DNA of 64,000 nucleotides from Pleurodeles waltl (Eukaryota > Chordata > Amphibia > Caudata > Salamandridae), in assembly GCF_031143425.1 (NCBI RefSeq), contig NC_090447.1:134497106-134561105 (forward strand), given 5' to 3'. Under the pieces are notes generated by a model. The model was not told where the DNA came from and did no database searches. It saw only the letters and a list, made by a program, of their open reading frames with translations. The position numbers and the translations under genes were made by a program. Positions 23,690 to 35,981 of this stretch are shown here, piece after piece. Every line of letters begins with the position of its first letter. Positions within the stretch are counted from its first letter, which is position 1.

Positions 23690-24008
23690 GACTCCACTTC
23701 TACATGCCCAACAGGCAGCTCCGCTCTGCCGACCTCGCCCTCGCTGCCATCCCATGAGTCTGGAAGGTCACAGCTGGAGAAAGGTCCTTCTCCCACCACA
23801 CCGTCAAGACCTGGAACACCCTTCCCATCCACCTCAGAAGATCTCCCACTCTATCGCAATTGAGAAAATACCTCAAAATTTGGCTCTTTACCTGATCACC
23901 TCTGTTCATTGATGACCTCTCACTTACTGCCCCCCCCCCCCAGCACCTTGAGACCCTAGTGGGTGTCTAGCCGCACTTTACAAGTTTACTGATTGATTAA
24001 TTGATTGA
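23690..24008 (+). mobile_element. 3' end of a second L2-like LINE
   Basis: The peptide LRSADLALAAIP, then after a stop GERSFSHHTVKTWNTLP and a RKYLKIWLF block, correspond to the C-terminal end of the LINE at 12341-15829. It is followed by a C-rich run, CACCTTGAGACCCTAGTGGG, and a TGATTGATTAATTGATTGA tail. Only about 320 bp remain, a typical 5' truncated insertion. Confidence 0.85.
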
Positions 24009-24748
24009 GTAATACATGGACCGAACAGGTCGGGTGTCAGTAATTTCATGTTTATTTTTTTTTTAAACTTTTTACTTTGTTTGTGAAGAATTGCAATCCC
24101 ATTATTATATCCACACAGACTTAAAAAATACAATTTGCACTAATGGTAACATAATCTTACAGTGTTCCAAAGTTTGCTTGGTTTCTGGTTTTCCTGCTTT
24201 CTTTAGTCTCATCCAATGTCTCCGACCTGGGCCTAGTCGTACATATTTGGGCAATTTCTTATGTGCTTCTTTTAAATCAAGTAATACAATTTCAATGAAG
24301 GAAAACGTCCGCTTTCTAAAGGAAATTGTATTCTTCTGAACCCCTATATATTTAAAGGATGAAGAAAAATTATGTTTTCAAAGTCTTTTCTTTATTTATT
24401 TATGGTACTTCTTGAATATGTGCTGTGAGAAGGATATCAAAACACAAAACAAATATATAGGGTTCCAGCATGTTAATATGTGTCCTTTGTGTGATGGATA
24501 ACAGGGGAACATGAAGTCATCAACAGGAGATAGCACACATAAATGAAAAAATTACCTACAACCAGACATCTTTTATGTGGGCAAATAGATCAGAGAGCCA
24601 CTGAATCTTCTGGCCATAATTGGGAAAGTATTGATGATGAATTTCTTGACACCCAACTTAAATAACATCATCAGATCCCCAGCCCGTGGGTACTGTATCT
24701 ATCAGTGGCTGGAGGACGTAAATGAACATGACTTGGGTGCATAGAATC
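24009..24748. other. No gene recognised
   Basis: AT-rich, short frames only. I see no boundary or family signal. Confidence 0.35.
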
Positions 24749-26350
24749 TAGTAACAACCTTATAAATTACTTATGTTTGGACACGCCGGAGGTCGGTGAA
24801 CCTTTTGACCGAGTTGAGCCCTCCTCATCCAAAGAATTGTCGGATCCTTCAAATTAGTAATCAATGACCCTTTATAATCAATAACCAATACTCGATTAGT
24901 AAACAATCAACAAATTAGTTGAACAGAAAATCAATAATTGAACACACAATGACTTTCAGTCATGAATAACCACACCGGTTTATTAAAAGTTAATGAGTTT
25001 ATTTCCCTATAGCAACAAAGCTAGCACAATATAAGTAATTCTCAAAATCAAATGGTATACATATACAAACATTACTAGCTGTCCATAGCGACGGAAGAAA
25101 CGCAATCTACGCAAGATTTGGATTATAATGTACTCGGTTATAGCAATGCAAATCACTAATATGAGTAACTGAATTTGACTAATTGCATACATCGATCAGC
25201 ATAACAAGATTCCAATTCAGCATGGTGCATCAAGTGAATATCTTAACTATCCTCTGATTAGCATTGGCATGTGGGGCTTCATGCAAAAGAATTTAATCAA
25301 CCTGAATTTAGAAAAACTTCTAGCTTAGGCTCTGTCAAAATAAGCAGTTGGTACCGAAGAAGGAAAATACAATGAATAATACATTTATCCTTTCATAATT
25401 ACCAAATACATTCAGCATTCAAGGTAAGTCTTCGTCCTTCAGGTACCGGTTTGATCAGCATGGGGCAGATTTCAAAGGGGCAAAGTTTAATTCAAGTTTT
25501 CCTTGCAGCAGCAAGGAAAAAGGGCCAAAAGTTATTACATGGGCAAGACGGGGTAAAGTTAAAATTAAAGTCTCAAGGGTGAGAATTCTTTAAAGTCTCT
25601 CTCTCTGAGATAGAGAAAAAGCATCAAAGTGTCATTTAAAATGGCGTCTTGAATCTGGCTTCAAAATGGCATCAAAGAAAATGGCTGGCTTCTCTTTGTC
25701 CGGTGGGTTTAAGTAAGAAAACGTTCCAAATTCTTCAGGGTCTTCCATTGGAGGGTTCATAGGGTGGCTTCCTTTTGACCAATGAATAGTGTCTTTCTCT
25801 TAGTACTCATTTATGCATAAGGTGTCCTTGGAGCTTTGGAACACAAGTAGCAACAAAGTTTGCCAATTATTTCTGTATCAGTGTCTTTATTGTCTGCACC
25901 TGCAGAAACTGACCTTGCTTCAAAGGGGATGAAACTTGCCTAGCACTAAACCGTGAGATAAGTGTATTAGTCATTCTACTGGAAAAATACAGCTTTAAAG
26001 GCACAAAATATATGTTTGTTAATACAAGTGAAAACCACGCAGTTAAATTTGAGACCAGGCGACTAGGCCAAAGCTTCTGCTAAATTTAAGCTAAGCATAC
26101 AACAGTTCTAACAAAAAAATCATAAGATACATCTGCAATTATGATGGATAACTACATTGTCGATTCTTCATGATTAGTCAAGCTCGCTTATACTAAATGG
26201 CGAACTATTTCGTGGGCACATATTCTACACACATTATATTTATTTTCTTTGCTAAAATCACGTTGCCTTATACGATTTTGTTACATGATATATGAATGCT
26301 TGTTAGCCTTCCTTTTTCTGCTTCATCACAACCATAGTACTCTGTTTACA
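24749..26350 (-). mobile_element. Retroviral-type LTR, diverged copy on the minus strand
   Basis: Its reverse complement aligns with the solo LTR at 26981-28576. Shared blocks are GGTACCAACTG, TTTTGCATGAAGCCC, TAGGGAA(A)TAAA (a polyadenylation-signal context), GGTGTGGTTATTCATGACTG and TCAACT(C/G)GGTCAAAAG, at matching spacings. A polyadenylation signal about 100 bp before a conserved stretch fits an R-U5 organisation. The 5' boundary is inferred from length. No flanking duplication or internal genes were found, so it is likely another solo LTR, older or from a sister subfamily. Regulatory DNA only, no protein. Confidence 0.7.
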
Positions 26351-26832
26351 TAGTAGAGGTAGAAATGCACAACTTGTGGTGGTAAATGCAGATCCGGCCC
26401 TCTTTTATGCAAGTAAACAGCTCAGCAACATACACGAAACAGCATGTTTCTCTTCTGGGGTTCTGATTACATTCCATGGAAGTCTGTACTCGAAAAAGGA
26501 CTAACATTTGGTCTCCAATTGTATATGTAAGTGATTTCCCATATCTAAATTCTGAAGAAAACTTTCTGGCCAAATACCACATGTTAGAGAGCATAGACAA
26601 TACCTGCCTTATTCGACATTCTGATTCTAGAATCTTGCAAATACGTGCAAATTGTGCACCGAGTAAATGATGAACAAACCATAATCGGTATTTCCAGTTG
26701 CACCAAGACTATATTGAAATCAAGCTCTTCGTGTTGTAAACTAGGGTAGCAATAATATTTCAAAAGGCCGTGGCCACATCACATAAACAGTATTGTGTTA
26801 GTGGTATCTGAGTATATCAGCTGTAAAACATG
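26351..26832. other. No gene recognised between LTR and LINE
   Basis: Target DNA of the LINE insertion. Short frames on both strands have no family signal. Confidence 0.35.
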
Positions 26833-26844
26833 TTAGTGGTATTT
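26833..26844. repeat. Left target-site duplication of the L1-like element
   Basis: TTAGTGGTATTT, identical to 31386-31397. It is longer than the LTR's 4-bp duplication, as expected for target-primed LINE insertion. Confidence 0.85.
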
Positions 26845-26980
26845 TTTTTATTTTCTTTATTTATTTATTTATACAAATTAATTATACAACAACAATAACA
26901 GCCCCAGGAGCTGGATGATGAACAAAGGAAGTACAGTAGCGCACATATAATATCGCAAGGGACCGCCACAGGTAAAGTAC

Positions 26981-28576
26981 TGAGAGAGCATAGCTCATAT
27001 AATCTATACTAACATGAGATGTTTATGAATTAATGTGTGACAATGCTGCATAGAAACTGTAATAGTAATTTTGCTTGAACGTGCACCTGAAATGTGGCCA
27101 CGGAGAGTGGCCGTCAATGTATACGTGGACTAATAATGATGACTAAAATGTTTTAAGTATTGTCATATTGAATAAGTTTATACTAATTATTAATAATTGT
27201 ATTATTGAATTTGTACTGAAAATCCTTATAGGCCTTAAGTTAGCATGAGCCGAAGCTTAGCTGCTTGGCTCTCATAATAAATGTATTTTTCCTATCTTGC
27301 AGTGTGCTGACTCGCAAAAGGACACAACCTCTTATTTTTTTATTTTTTTCTCCTTCAAACTAGAAGACGAATGTAACCATGCTAGATCCGGTCCCATACA
27401 TTTTTTCATTGCTTGTAGGGTGATATTAAAACAAAATGAAACAGTGTAGATTAATGTAATGTACAAGGTCATTCAAACCGGTGAAGACAATGGAGCTACT
27501 GACCAAAAAATGTACAAAGAATTGCAGAAAGATGAAATCATACCGGAGAACCAATCAGAGACTTGTAAAATAAGATGGGGTGAAAGATACGTGACCTTAT
27601 GTGTTTTCTGATAGGTTAAAGATAGTGGAGTATAACACATGTCCAATAGAATTTTAGGGGAATGTACAACGAAAAAGGGCTAAAAACCCATGACACCGGG
27701 TGCCATTTAGGTGGGTTAGGGAATGCTATTGATTTTATCCAGAAACTTTGTCACTCTGTTTGGTGATTTATTGGTTTGCTTAGAACCATCCTCCTCCTTA
27801 GATTTGACCATTTTACACTTTGCCTCCTTATGAGGGAAGTGCCCCATTTTGCCCCGGAGCTGAGTTCTGACCGATGGCGATTTGACTGATGTCCTGAAGA
27901 CGAAGTCTGAACCTGTGCGCTGACCTAAACTTTGAAGGGTAATTATGACAATGCATTTGTGATTTGTCTGTTTGCTTTTCCTTTCTAGGTACCAACTGTT
28001 TACTTTCCATAGTTAGATGTTTTCCAAATTGGTGTTCTAAATTGTTTTGCATGAAGCCCAACATGCCACTGCTAATCAGTGGTTAGGACAGGGGTTCACT
28101 AACTGACGCAAATAGACAAACAACTGAATCTATGCTTTGTTGAACTGACGCGTTATTGACACTCTGCTATCCTGATCTATGTTCACGTCGTGTTATGTTC
28201 TGATGTTTGTGATTCTCGCCTTAATGAAATCTTACCAAAGTTGCCATATCGTGACTTTGCTATTATGGTTCTTGGTTTTGAGATTAACACATCTGCTCTT
28301 AGATTTGCAATCAATAGGGAATAAAACTTATACAATTCTACTAAACTGGTGTGGTTATTCATGACTGCAAAGTCATGGTAGTGTCTTGAATTAATTGATG
28401 ACTTTGACTAAAGTGAAATGTGTTGTTGTTATAAATATTGATGACAATATTGACATATTGATTGACATATTGATTAGCTATCTTGTCCTAAGGTGTCTCT
28501 CAACTGGGTCAAAAGATTCATTGGCCTAAAACAAGTCCTGATGTGTAATAAATTATCATAAAGGGACGCGTTAACA
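26981..28576 (+). mobile_element. Solo LTR (1,596 bp) inserted in the L1 3' untranslated region
   Basis: It starts TGAGAGAGCATAGC and ends GCGTTAACA, the TG...CA termini of an LTR. GTAC flanks both sides (26977-26980 and 28577-28580), a 4-bp duplication typical of retroviral-type integration. Inside are CATAATAAATG near 27280 and GGGAATAAAAC near 28317, either of which could be the polyadenylation signal; the second sits in the block conserved with the LTR at 24749-26350. L1 3' sequence continues on both sides. No internal region remains, so LTR-LTR recombination probably removed it. The length is at the long end for vertebrate LTRs. Confidence 0.85.
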
Positions 28577-28869
28577 GTACAATAAATCAAGGATCCCAGC
28601 ATGTCTAAAACAACAGATTCAAGCAGCCTCCCAGCCACCGAGAAGCACAACCTCAAAAAGCGCACCACTAGGGTAAACTGCACGCAGCGCTCACCAGGGC
28701 ACAAACACAACCAACATCAACTGACAAAAAGGTAGAGGCGGCAGAGCAGACACAAACAGCAGGACCCACCATCAAACAGTGCATACAGCACTTTAGGAAA
28801 CCACATCCAATCTAATCAATGCAAGTGCGCGACCTGACATAAGAGCCAAAGCCCTCACAATTCAAACAT

Positions 28870-31385
28870 GAGAGTCCAAGAAAGAGCGAAAAGGGGCCAA
28901 AATATCTCTAGGGCGAGAGCCACTGGGGCCTACTTCCAAAAGATTGACAACTGCTCCTGACAAAATGCAGCATCACGCAGCCAGTCAGCCCTTCGTGGCA
29001 CCCTGCCCCGCCCCCAACACATCGCCACTCTTCTCTTTGCCAGTAAAAGCAACATGCCCACCAGACGCCTCCATACCGGTGACACCCCATCCAATAGCCC
29101 AAGCAACGCCAGCAGAGGAGAAAAGGGCAAAACCAAGCTAGTCATTCCAGCAATGGCATGTATCACTTCTTCTCAAAAGGCACGCACCTCAGCACACTTC
29201 CACGCCAGATGCAGAAAATCAGCATCTGGCGCATGGCCACGTTCACAGCGTGCATCAGCCCTCAGGCCCATATCACACAAGCCACGAGGGGTATAATATA
29301 ACCGGTGAAGGAATTTAAAGTGTATGAGCCGCAGTCTGTAATTAGGCGACAGCATTTGCATGTGCGCAAAGCAGCTTCTCCACATTTCCTCAGTAATCAC
29401 CTCCCCAACATCCAGCTCCCATTTAGCCTTGGCAGCCTCAACCACAGCCTTCCACTGCTCCTGCATGCACCCATACAATCTGGTGATAAGCCTTCGCAGT
29501 GACTGTGCCCGCCACAGCAAGGTCTTAGGCATGGCCAGGAGACCAGGAAACCACGCACGGAGCATCGCGTAGACACGTAGTAAATATAACCTGTGCAGCC
29601 CATTATCAGCTCCAGACCGTAACGCCTCCTCCGGCGAGAGCAGGCACTCGTTCACAAACCAGTCTCCCAGCAAGGGCAGCTCAAAGGCAGCAATAAACTC
29701 TTGCAGGCGGACATCACAAGAGATCCTGCCACATCCAACACCGGCATCGCGGGGGCGAAGGGCGCACCCGTCCCCGACCGGTGCACCAAAGCAGCCAAGC
29801 CCCAGAAGTGCACGCCACAGTATCTACCCCCCTAGAATGAGTCCGAGACAAACAGCCAAGAACTCTCATCAGACGATCCGGCCACACCGAATCGCTCTCA
29901 GGCGCAAGATGAGGCAAATATCTTATAGGACGAATCAAAAAATACACGAAATGGGCCTGCGCACAGTAATAATAGAGCTCCAGCTCTGGGGCAGCAAGGC
30001 CTTCCATTTCACACGTCAGTTTCTCCCAGGCAATTCTAGGCTGACCACCCGCCCACACTAATCACACCAAAGCCGATCTGAGCCTCCTAAGGAAACTCAC
30101 AGTGAGCACCAACGGAAGATTAACAAATAGATACAGGAACTTTGGCAGCACAACCATCTTGGTGATGCTGATGCGCCCAATAACCGAGAGCGGCAACGTG
30201 CGCCACACCTCGAACCTATCTTCCAACCAAGCCACCAACCTGCCATAATTGGCAAGCCACGGAGTCTCTACATCGCAGCTAAACCAGACTCCCAGATAGC
30301 GGACCGGACCCTCCGCCATTCAACGGAGTAATGCGACAAGCAACGCGCAGTGCCACTAATAAGGGGAAGCACCACCGATTTAGACCAATTCATTGTGATG
30401 CCAGAGAAGACACTGAATCAAACAACCTCAGTCAGCAGGACATCCAGGTTCACGCCCGGCTCCCGCACATACAAAGCGATATCATCCGCGTACATCAGAA
30501 TTAGAATCGATCGTTGCCAAAACTGCAGCCCCCTGTGGTTGTGATGCTGCCGTAGATAGGCTGCCAGCGGTTCCATGGTGATAGCAGAAAGCAGCAGGGA
30601 CAAAGGGCATCCCTGATGAGTCTCCCGGGCCACAGGAAAGGGGTCCGAGATGCAACCATTCAGCCTCAACCGCGCAACCGCGCAACCGGACCCGTATACA
30701 GCAGGCAAATCAATTTTATAAATCGGACACTCATGCCCACCCTGCCCAACAGCGCAAATAAATATGGCCAGGCTAAGGAATCAAACGCCTTAGTCGCATC
30801 CAAAAACACAGCAGCAGCCTTGTCATCTGCTGCAAGGCCACCCAGCACCGCAAAAAAGGTACGCAAATTATGCATTGTTGACCGCGGTCCTTACCTGGCT
30901 TAAGAATCGTAACAATCAACGCCTCCCTCAAGGATGCAGGAAGAGACCCAACCTCCAGAGACTCGGCGTATACCTCCAGCAGATACGGAGCCAGAATGTC
31001 GGCGTACTCTTTATAAAAGGCAGGGGTTAAGCCGTCCAATCCCGGGGCCTTATCACCAGGCAGCCCACCAATAACTGCCTTAATCTCTTCCACCGAAAAG
31101 GGTTCATCAACGTAAACTCTATGAGCCTCCTCGAAACAAAGCAGACTAATCTCTGAGAAATAAGCCTGTGCCGCATCAAGATGTTGCCCAGCGAGGGCAG
31201 AGTATAAACCCTAAAAATATTCCATAAAGACCTTCATGACACCTTCCGTGCCCAGCACCCGTTCACTCCCCTGCCCATCTATTTCAGTAACGTAACCACA
31301 CGCCCAAGGCTTAAGCAGCATATTCACCAGTGTCCGACCCGCTCTGTCCCCCTCACCATAGCACTGGGCCCTGGCATATTTAATA
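28870..31385 (-). pseudogene. L1-like ORF2 fragment: reverse transcriptase and C-terminal region
   Basis: Blocks on the minus strand, in order: GEGDRAGRTL near 31370-31330; DKAPGLDGLTPAFYKEY at about 31054-31004; FLDATKAFDSLAW at 30806-30768; ARETHQGCPLS near 30625; the intact catalytic YADDIALYV at 30492-30466; RYLGVWF near 30300; and a C-terminal cysteine-rich stretch with CERG and LAWKC at 29247-29180, typical of the zinc-knuckle of L1/Tx1 ORF2. Frameshifts at about 30790, 30710, 30400 and 30060, and several stops, break the frame, although individual blocks are well preserved. In a live element this enzyme copies RNA into DNA at the nicked target. Confidence 0.88.
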
Positions 31386-31397
31386 TTAGTGGTATTT
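31386..31397. repeat. Right target-site duplication of the L1-like element
   Basis: TTAGTGGTATTT, the partner of 26833-26844. It sits next to the 5'-truncated end of ORF2. Confidence 0.85.
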
Positions 31398-32370
31398 ATA
31401 ACCTGTCAGCAGCAAATACCAGTTTTTCACTGTAAGGTGCAAATGGAAAGTTTGCATTCAAAATGGGATTACAACTAGGATGCCAATTATACAACATTGT
31501 GATTTTGCCAACACAAGGGAAAACTGCGTACGGCATCTGACAACACAGCTAGTCGCGTGATAATTAGGGTGTAAGCTTACTGGCCAGTCAGTATGAGCAT
31601 ACAATAATCTGACCGCTGTTGCCTCCAGTGATCATACTGCCAAGCTCTGCACTGTCATATTTGCTTGTGGAGATAGGCATAAGTAACCAGTGTGTGGCTC
31701 AACTCATATAGCTAGGGGCTTAAGCCTAGGTTTTAAAATTTTATTGTGACTCCAATTTTCTCCTGTTTTTTGGTAATATATCAACTCTTCCACATTTGTT
31801 ACTGTTATATTGTTTTTAGGATGTTTTTAATTATTTATTTCAGGAGAAAATAACATGAATTCTAATTACATAAGTATATTATGTCAAACCATTTCCTACT
31901 TTTCATTGCAAGACTGATGTGATTTCTATGTATATATATTTGTGTATACTTTGATGTGCAGAAATAAAGATTTGACTGACTGACATTTAATAATTGATCA
32001 TTTTTGGGATCGGGTGGAAATTACATGTTTGAAGTCTGAGGAATTGTAATTTGAAAAAAATACTCTTTGATAGTAAACTGAGATTTTATGGCACAGTTCT
32101 GAAAATGCCACTTTCAGAAAGTTGAGATGTTCTTGTCCTTACCATTTGGTGACTGAAGGCTGTTTCTTGGTCACATGACTAGGTGTAGTTGTTTGTTGGC
32201 CTTTGTGTATTCCTCCCAGACAGCCATACAACAGAGGGCCAGGGTATTGGCAGGATGGGCCAGGCAAGCAGGGTATGGGGTGGAGATGTGCACTGCCTCA
32301 CTTGCACTTCAAAGACCCTGCTTCAGCTCACACACAACAAACATTACACACTAGCCTATTTTGACTGCAG
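31398..32370. other. No gene recognised
   Basis: AT-rich target DNA to the right of the LINE. GAAATAAAGATTTGACTGACTGAC near 31961-31984 (written here as GAAATAAAG then TTTGACTGACTGAC) could be the tail of an old retroposed sequence, but nothing upstream supports it. Confidence 0.35.
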
Positions 32371-32379
32371 CCAGACTGA

Positions 32380-32570
32380 AACCAGGGCAGAAAGTCAGGA
32401 AATTCAGATACTTCTGCAGGGGGGATCTCCAAAAGTTTCTGCTAGGACTTGGCAGAACTTGCTTCGTAGAATTTGGCAGAGTTACAAAACAACTCTGCAA
32501 GATTCTGCGGAATTACGCTAATGGGTGGAAAAATGCTTGTCCGGCTCTCTAAGCTATTTTTGTCATGCCG
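32380..32570. repeat. Possible old interspersed repeat
   Basis: The wording AAAACAACTCTGCAAGATTC and GCGGAATTACGC, with neighbouring partially repeated GGCAGA words, looks like a diverged short repeat. I recognise the style only vaguely and cannot define ends. Confidence 0.3.
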
Positions 32571-32689
32571 GAAGTGCATTTCACACTGAAAATCAGCACA
32601 AACGGCACCACATGGTGCGCATGGGGATGGCTATTTGGTTTTACCTTCCTTTCTGCTTCTCTTTGTGGTGCTGGGCCTGTTTTTCTAAA

Positions 32690-32870
32690 GGCCCAATTCA
32701 CAAAAGTAAAGTTAGCCGAAAAGTCTAAATTTGGTCCTGAAGTCTAAGTGTAGACCAAATGTCTAACTTTACACCTGACATCTAACGTAACACCTGAATT
32801 CTAAGTTTAGACCTAAAGTCTAACTTTACTGCTTTTTGGTATTCACAAAAGTAAATTACTACCAATAATT
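32690..32870. repeat. AGTCTAA-rich fold-back
   Basis: GTAAAGTTAG at about 32705 is inverted as CTAACTTTAC at 32762-32771 and again near 32820. AGTCTAA-type words recur every 15-30 bp in both orientations, and ATTCACAAAAGTAAA occurs at both ends. It resembles a small palindromic element with internal repeats. Confidence 0.6.
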
Positions 32871-33372
32871 TTACTACTAGTAAACAAATATATTAAATAA
32901 TTTTTATTATATGTACAGAATTGATTTCATGTAAGTGCTATTTTAGTTCCAGTGAAAAATCAGTACGGGTGAGTGGTTATGAAGGAATGCCCACTGAGGC
33001 TTTATTGAATGATAATGGCGTAAGAAGCTATTATTGGTGATGCGAATATGACAGTTGCACTTTATTTATATAAATGCACTTTGAAGGAATTATTAGTTAC
33101 AGTGGGAAAACATACTTTTTAATAACTGTATAAATGTTGAACTACAAATGACAAAGACTCAACAAGTATGTTTTGTTTGTCTATGATGATGTGTACACTT
33201 TGAAACATGGAACTAAGATGGAGCCTCTGTTTTGTGATCAAGGTTGCAGGGCAGCTGAAACACGTCAAATCAAGAGCAGAAGAGCACTTTAATAAATGAT
33301 GCACTAATAACAACCTGGAGTGATGGTATTCTTGGAAGATAGTGCTGCAAGGAGATGTGGAACGAGATATGC

Positions 33373-33375
<3 letters not shown>

Positions 33376-33419
<44 letters not shown>

Positions 33420-33432
33420 CATATATATATAT
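33376..33432. repeat. TA microsatellite
   Basis: About 57 bp of nearly pure TA dinucleotide, with two interruptions near 33416-33420. It abuts the left edge of the repeat at 33433-34818. Confidence 0.95.
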
Positions 33433-34818
33433 TCACTGTAAAAATCAAAGTTTACAGGGGAGTTATAGTTGCGTTCTGAATTTACTATTACAAAACTTAA
33501 GAAATTCAGCAAATATAGTTACCTGAGCTAACTATAACTTGCGCTCACGTGGTGCACTGCTTATGACCTCACATATTACTTCACTCATGACATGGCCAGT
33601 AACATCACTGATGACACCACTGATGAAATCTCAAATGATTACGCCAAAGTCAGATGTGGTTTCATCTGACTTTCAGCAAACAAAAAGTCAGCTCCCAACG
33701 AGTGGGAGCACTTTTCCTGCTCCTGCTCGCTGGAAACGGACTTACGGCTTGCTATCACTTGGAAGGAGCTGTCAAAGCTCCTGGCAAGTGAAAGAAAATT
33801 GTTATCTCCCAAAGATGGGCACCTCAGGAGATGGGGGTAGCAGTACCAAGGCCCATTAATGGCTCCAGGACGGGGGCCGTTTATAGGCTGGCCCCAGGGA
33901 GGTGGTGGTCCCTATGGCTGTCTATGGCCTGAGAGGGTGGCCTTGCGGCCCCCCTTCACCTTGTGTTTTCATTGCAAGTCCTGAGGATGTAGTGGTCCCC
34001 CAGGCACAAGTGTGGTAATGTGGGGGTCGGATCAGCACTTCGTCCAATTTTGTAAAGAAAGCCCCGTGGAGGTGGTGGTCTAGAGGCTCTAATAAGCTAC
34101 AGGAGGGAGGTGGGGGGTCCACATGACCCCTCCATAATGTGAATTAAGCCCTGGGGATGTGGTGGTCCCTGTGGCTCAAAAGAGCCTATGGAGGGAGACT
34201 GTGTGTTCCCCTCCTTCTTTTCTTAATTTCCTGCATGCCCCCAGGACCTAGCCCACACCGGGCTAAACAGCAAACAAGCGTGGGAGACCGCACTTGTTTT
34301 TTTATTTTTCTAAAATGGTTTCCAACACTTCCTGGTTGAAATGTTAGCAGCCAATCAGATTTCAGCACGGGGACAATTAGATCCACAGAGGCTCCCTATC
34401 CCTAGATATATACATTTAATTTTCCTTTAATACCTCCAAAACTATTGAACAGATTTACTACCTCAAATCACAAAAAGTATGCTTTCTAAACCAAGAGCTA
34501 GTTTTCTTCCAAATTTTGTGTAATTCTATCCAGCGGTTCGGGCTGTAGTCGTGTCTAAAGTCTGTAAGGGAAATTGAATGAGGAAAACGTATTTTGAGAC
34601 CTCCCTTTTTCTCAGCCCCCCCCTTGAAGAATCACCCCAAAACTTTCAATACAGCAGCTGTAGTGAGAGACGTAGTAAGTTTGAAAAATTCGTGGAGAGT
34701 CATCAAATGGTACTAAAGTTATTGGCAAACCAAAAAATGGTTTTCCTACGGAAACTAGATCCTGGTCCTGACTATAACTACCTACGGGTGACTGCCAGTA
34801 TAGCTATATATTTATAAA
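33433..34818. repeat. Dispersed unclassified repeat next to TA tract
   Basis: It opens CACTGTAAAAATCAAAG and GGGGAGTTATAGTTGCG and closes near CCTGACTATAACTACC, an inverted relation between the ends (AGTTATAGT and ACTATAACT). The middle has GGTGGTGGTC words repeated at about 33905, 34075 and 34165. Other words include AAAACTATTGAACAGATTTA and AAAGTTATTGGCAAACCAAA. No coding frame shows a domain. I take it to be a non-autonomous element of unknown class, flanked by TA-rich DNA on both sides. Confidence 0.5.
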
Positions 34819-35130
34819 CATATATAGATAATGTTATATCTTTGCACAATTAAGTAATTAATTACATGTGCCCGCTGGTGCAAAAATACAGAAAGAACAT
34901 TTCATTCAACAGCGTGGTAATACTACTACCATGCTGACACAACTAGTTTCAAGTGGGTATGTTAGTGCATGACACTCACCTAAATAAATACACTCAGCAA
35001 TGGCATAACAGAGTGCATGCAGCTGTGTGTGTCCACTGTCCACTGTCTTTCTTCTGAAAGAAGTTGGCAAGTGATGCAGTGCTACACCAAGGTTTAGCTG
35101 TCATCTATATTATACACTTTGCTGAACGCA
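34819..35130. other. No gene recognised
   Basis: AT-rich, about 300 bp. The missing first exon of copy 2 of the decayed multi-exon element would be expected in this direction, but I see no match. Confidence 0.35.
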
Positions 35131-35133
35131 CTG

Positions 35134-35427
35134 GGCACAGACATTTAAAATTTTATTTCACGCAGCACAGGGCAGCAAGGCAACTTGATGTGCTGCATCA
35201 AACGTAGTGGGCAGGATTGTGACAAAGTATTGATTTATCAAGATATGTTGAATTCCTGTTGGTGCTGTCTGCTGCATCAGGCAGGCACCCTTGCACCATG
35301 GTGCAAGGGTGCCACATACATAACATGGCACTCTGGATTGTTTGTGTGGGGTGGGGACACCACCTTGCACAAAACAATCCTTGAAGGCAAGGTAACACAA
35401 ATAACAAAGCCTTACTAAATCTGGGCC
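35134..35427. mobile_element. Short MITE with CTG duplication
   Basis: The left end is GGCACAGACATTTAAAA and the right end, inverted, is GGCCCAGATTTAGTAAG. CTG flanks both sides (35131-35133 and 35428-35430), the CWG-type duplication reported for PIF/Harbinger. A hairpin, GCACCCTTGCACCATGGTGC with its complement, lies at about 35286-35313. Related ends are seen near 10095, 56680 and 61079. Confidence 0.7.
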
Positions 35428-35981
35428 CTGGCCTGGGCTGGGAGGGAGTAGTAATGCATGATGTCATGCTCAGCCTGGAGGTTGTTGCACTGCAGAAGTG
35501 AAGTGGACATTAATTGATTGATTCTGTAGCTGATTCAGCTTGAGCTAGCCAGGTACTTGGCACTCGCTTGGGCTGATTATTTAGTAAGTGATGCCAACGC
35601 CTCTGTTTTGGCACTATCAAGCTATTAAGATAGTAGTATATCAGGAAGTTAATGTTCTCTGTGCTTTTCTTTGTGTAGCTATTACCATCCCCTGATGCGT
35701 AGCATGTATTGCAAAGGGATTGCATTGCATTGCAAAAGTCCACTTTGAGGGCCCATGTAGATGGGTCTTTTTCTCACATGCTTATCTATTGCAGGAATGT
35801 GTCTTTCCTAAATAGTGATCTATATGTTGATTCCACTAAATACATAGTGAGATACCTTACTCTTTGCTATTATTATGAGATTGGACTCCATCAACAAGAT
35901 ATCCGTTGAATGGTTGAACTGGTTTGCCATCAGTTTGTCTATTGTTTCTTTCCTTATAGAGGGGTTACAATTAGGACCCTG

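Larger units (their letters stand above)
26845..31385 (-). mobile_element. L1-like non-LTR retrotransposon, 5' truncated, minus strand
   Basis: TTAGTGGTATTT occurs at both edges (26833-26844 and 31386-31397), a 12-bp target-site duplication. Just inside the left copy is a T-rich run with TTTATTTATTTATTTA, the complement of an A-rich 3' tail, so the element lies on the minus strand. Its 3' untranslated region (26860-26980 and 28581-28860) is split by the solo LTR at 26981-28576. The rest is ORF2. The 5' truncation at 31385 falls before the polymerase, so endonuclease and ORF1 are absent. The length without the LTR is about 2.9 kb. Confidence 0.88.

Noticed and set aside
24749..28576. A single provirus flanked by two LTRs
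   Set aside because: The LTRs are in opposite orientation, strongly diverged, and the right one has its own duplication inside an L1-like LINE.
33119..33526. Frames containing IYIYIY runs, also at 39570-39852 and 62838-63059
   Set aside because: Translation of TA microsatellites.
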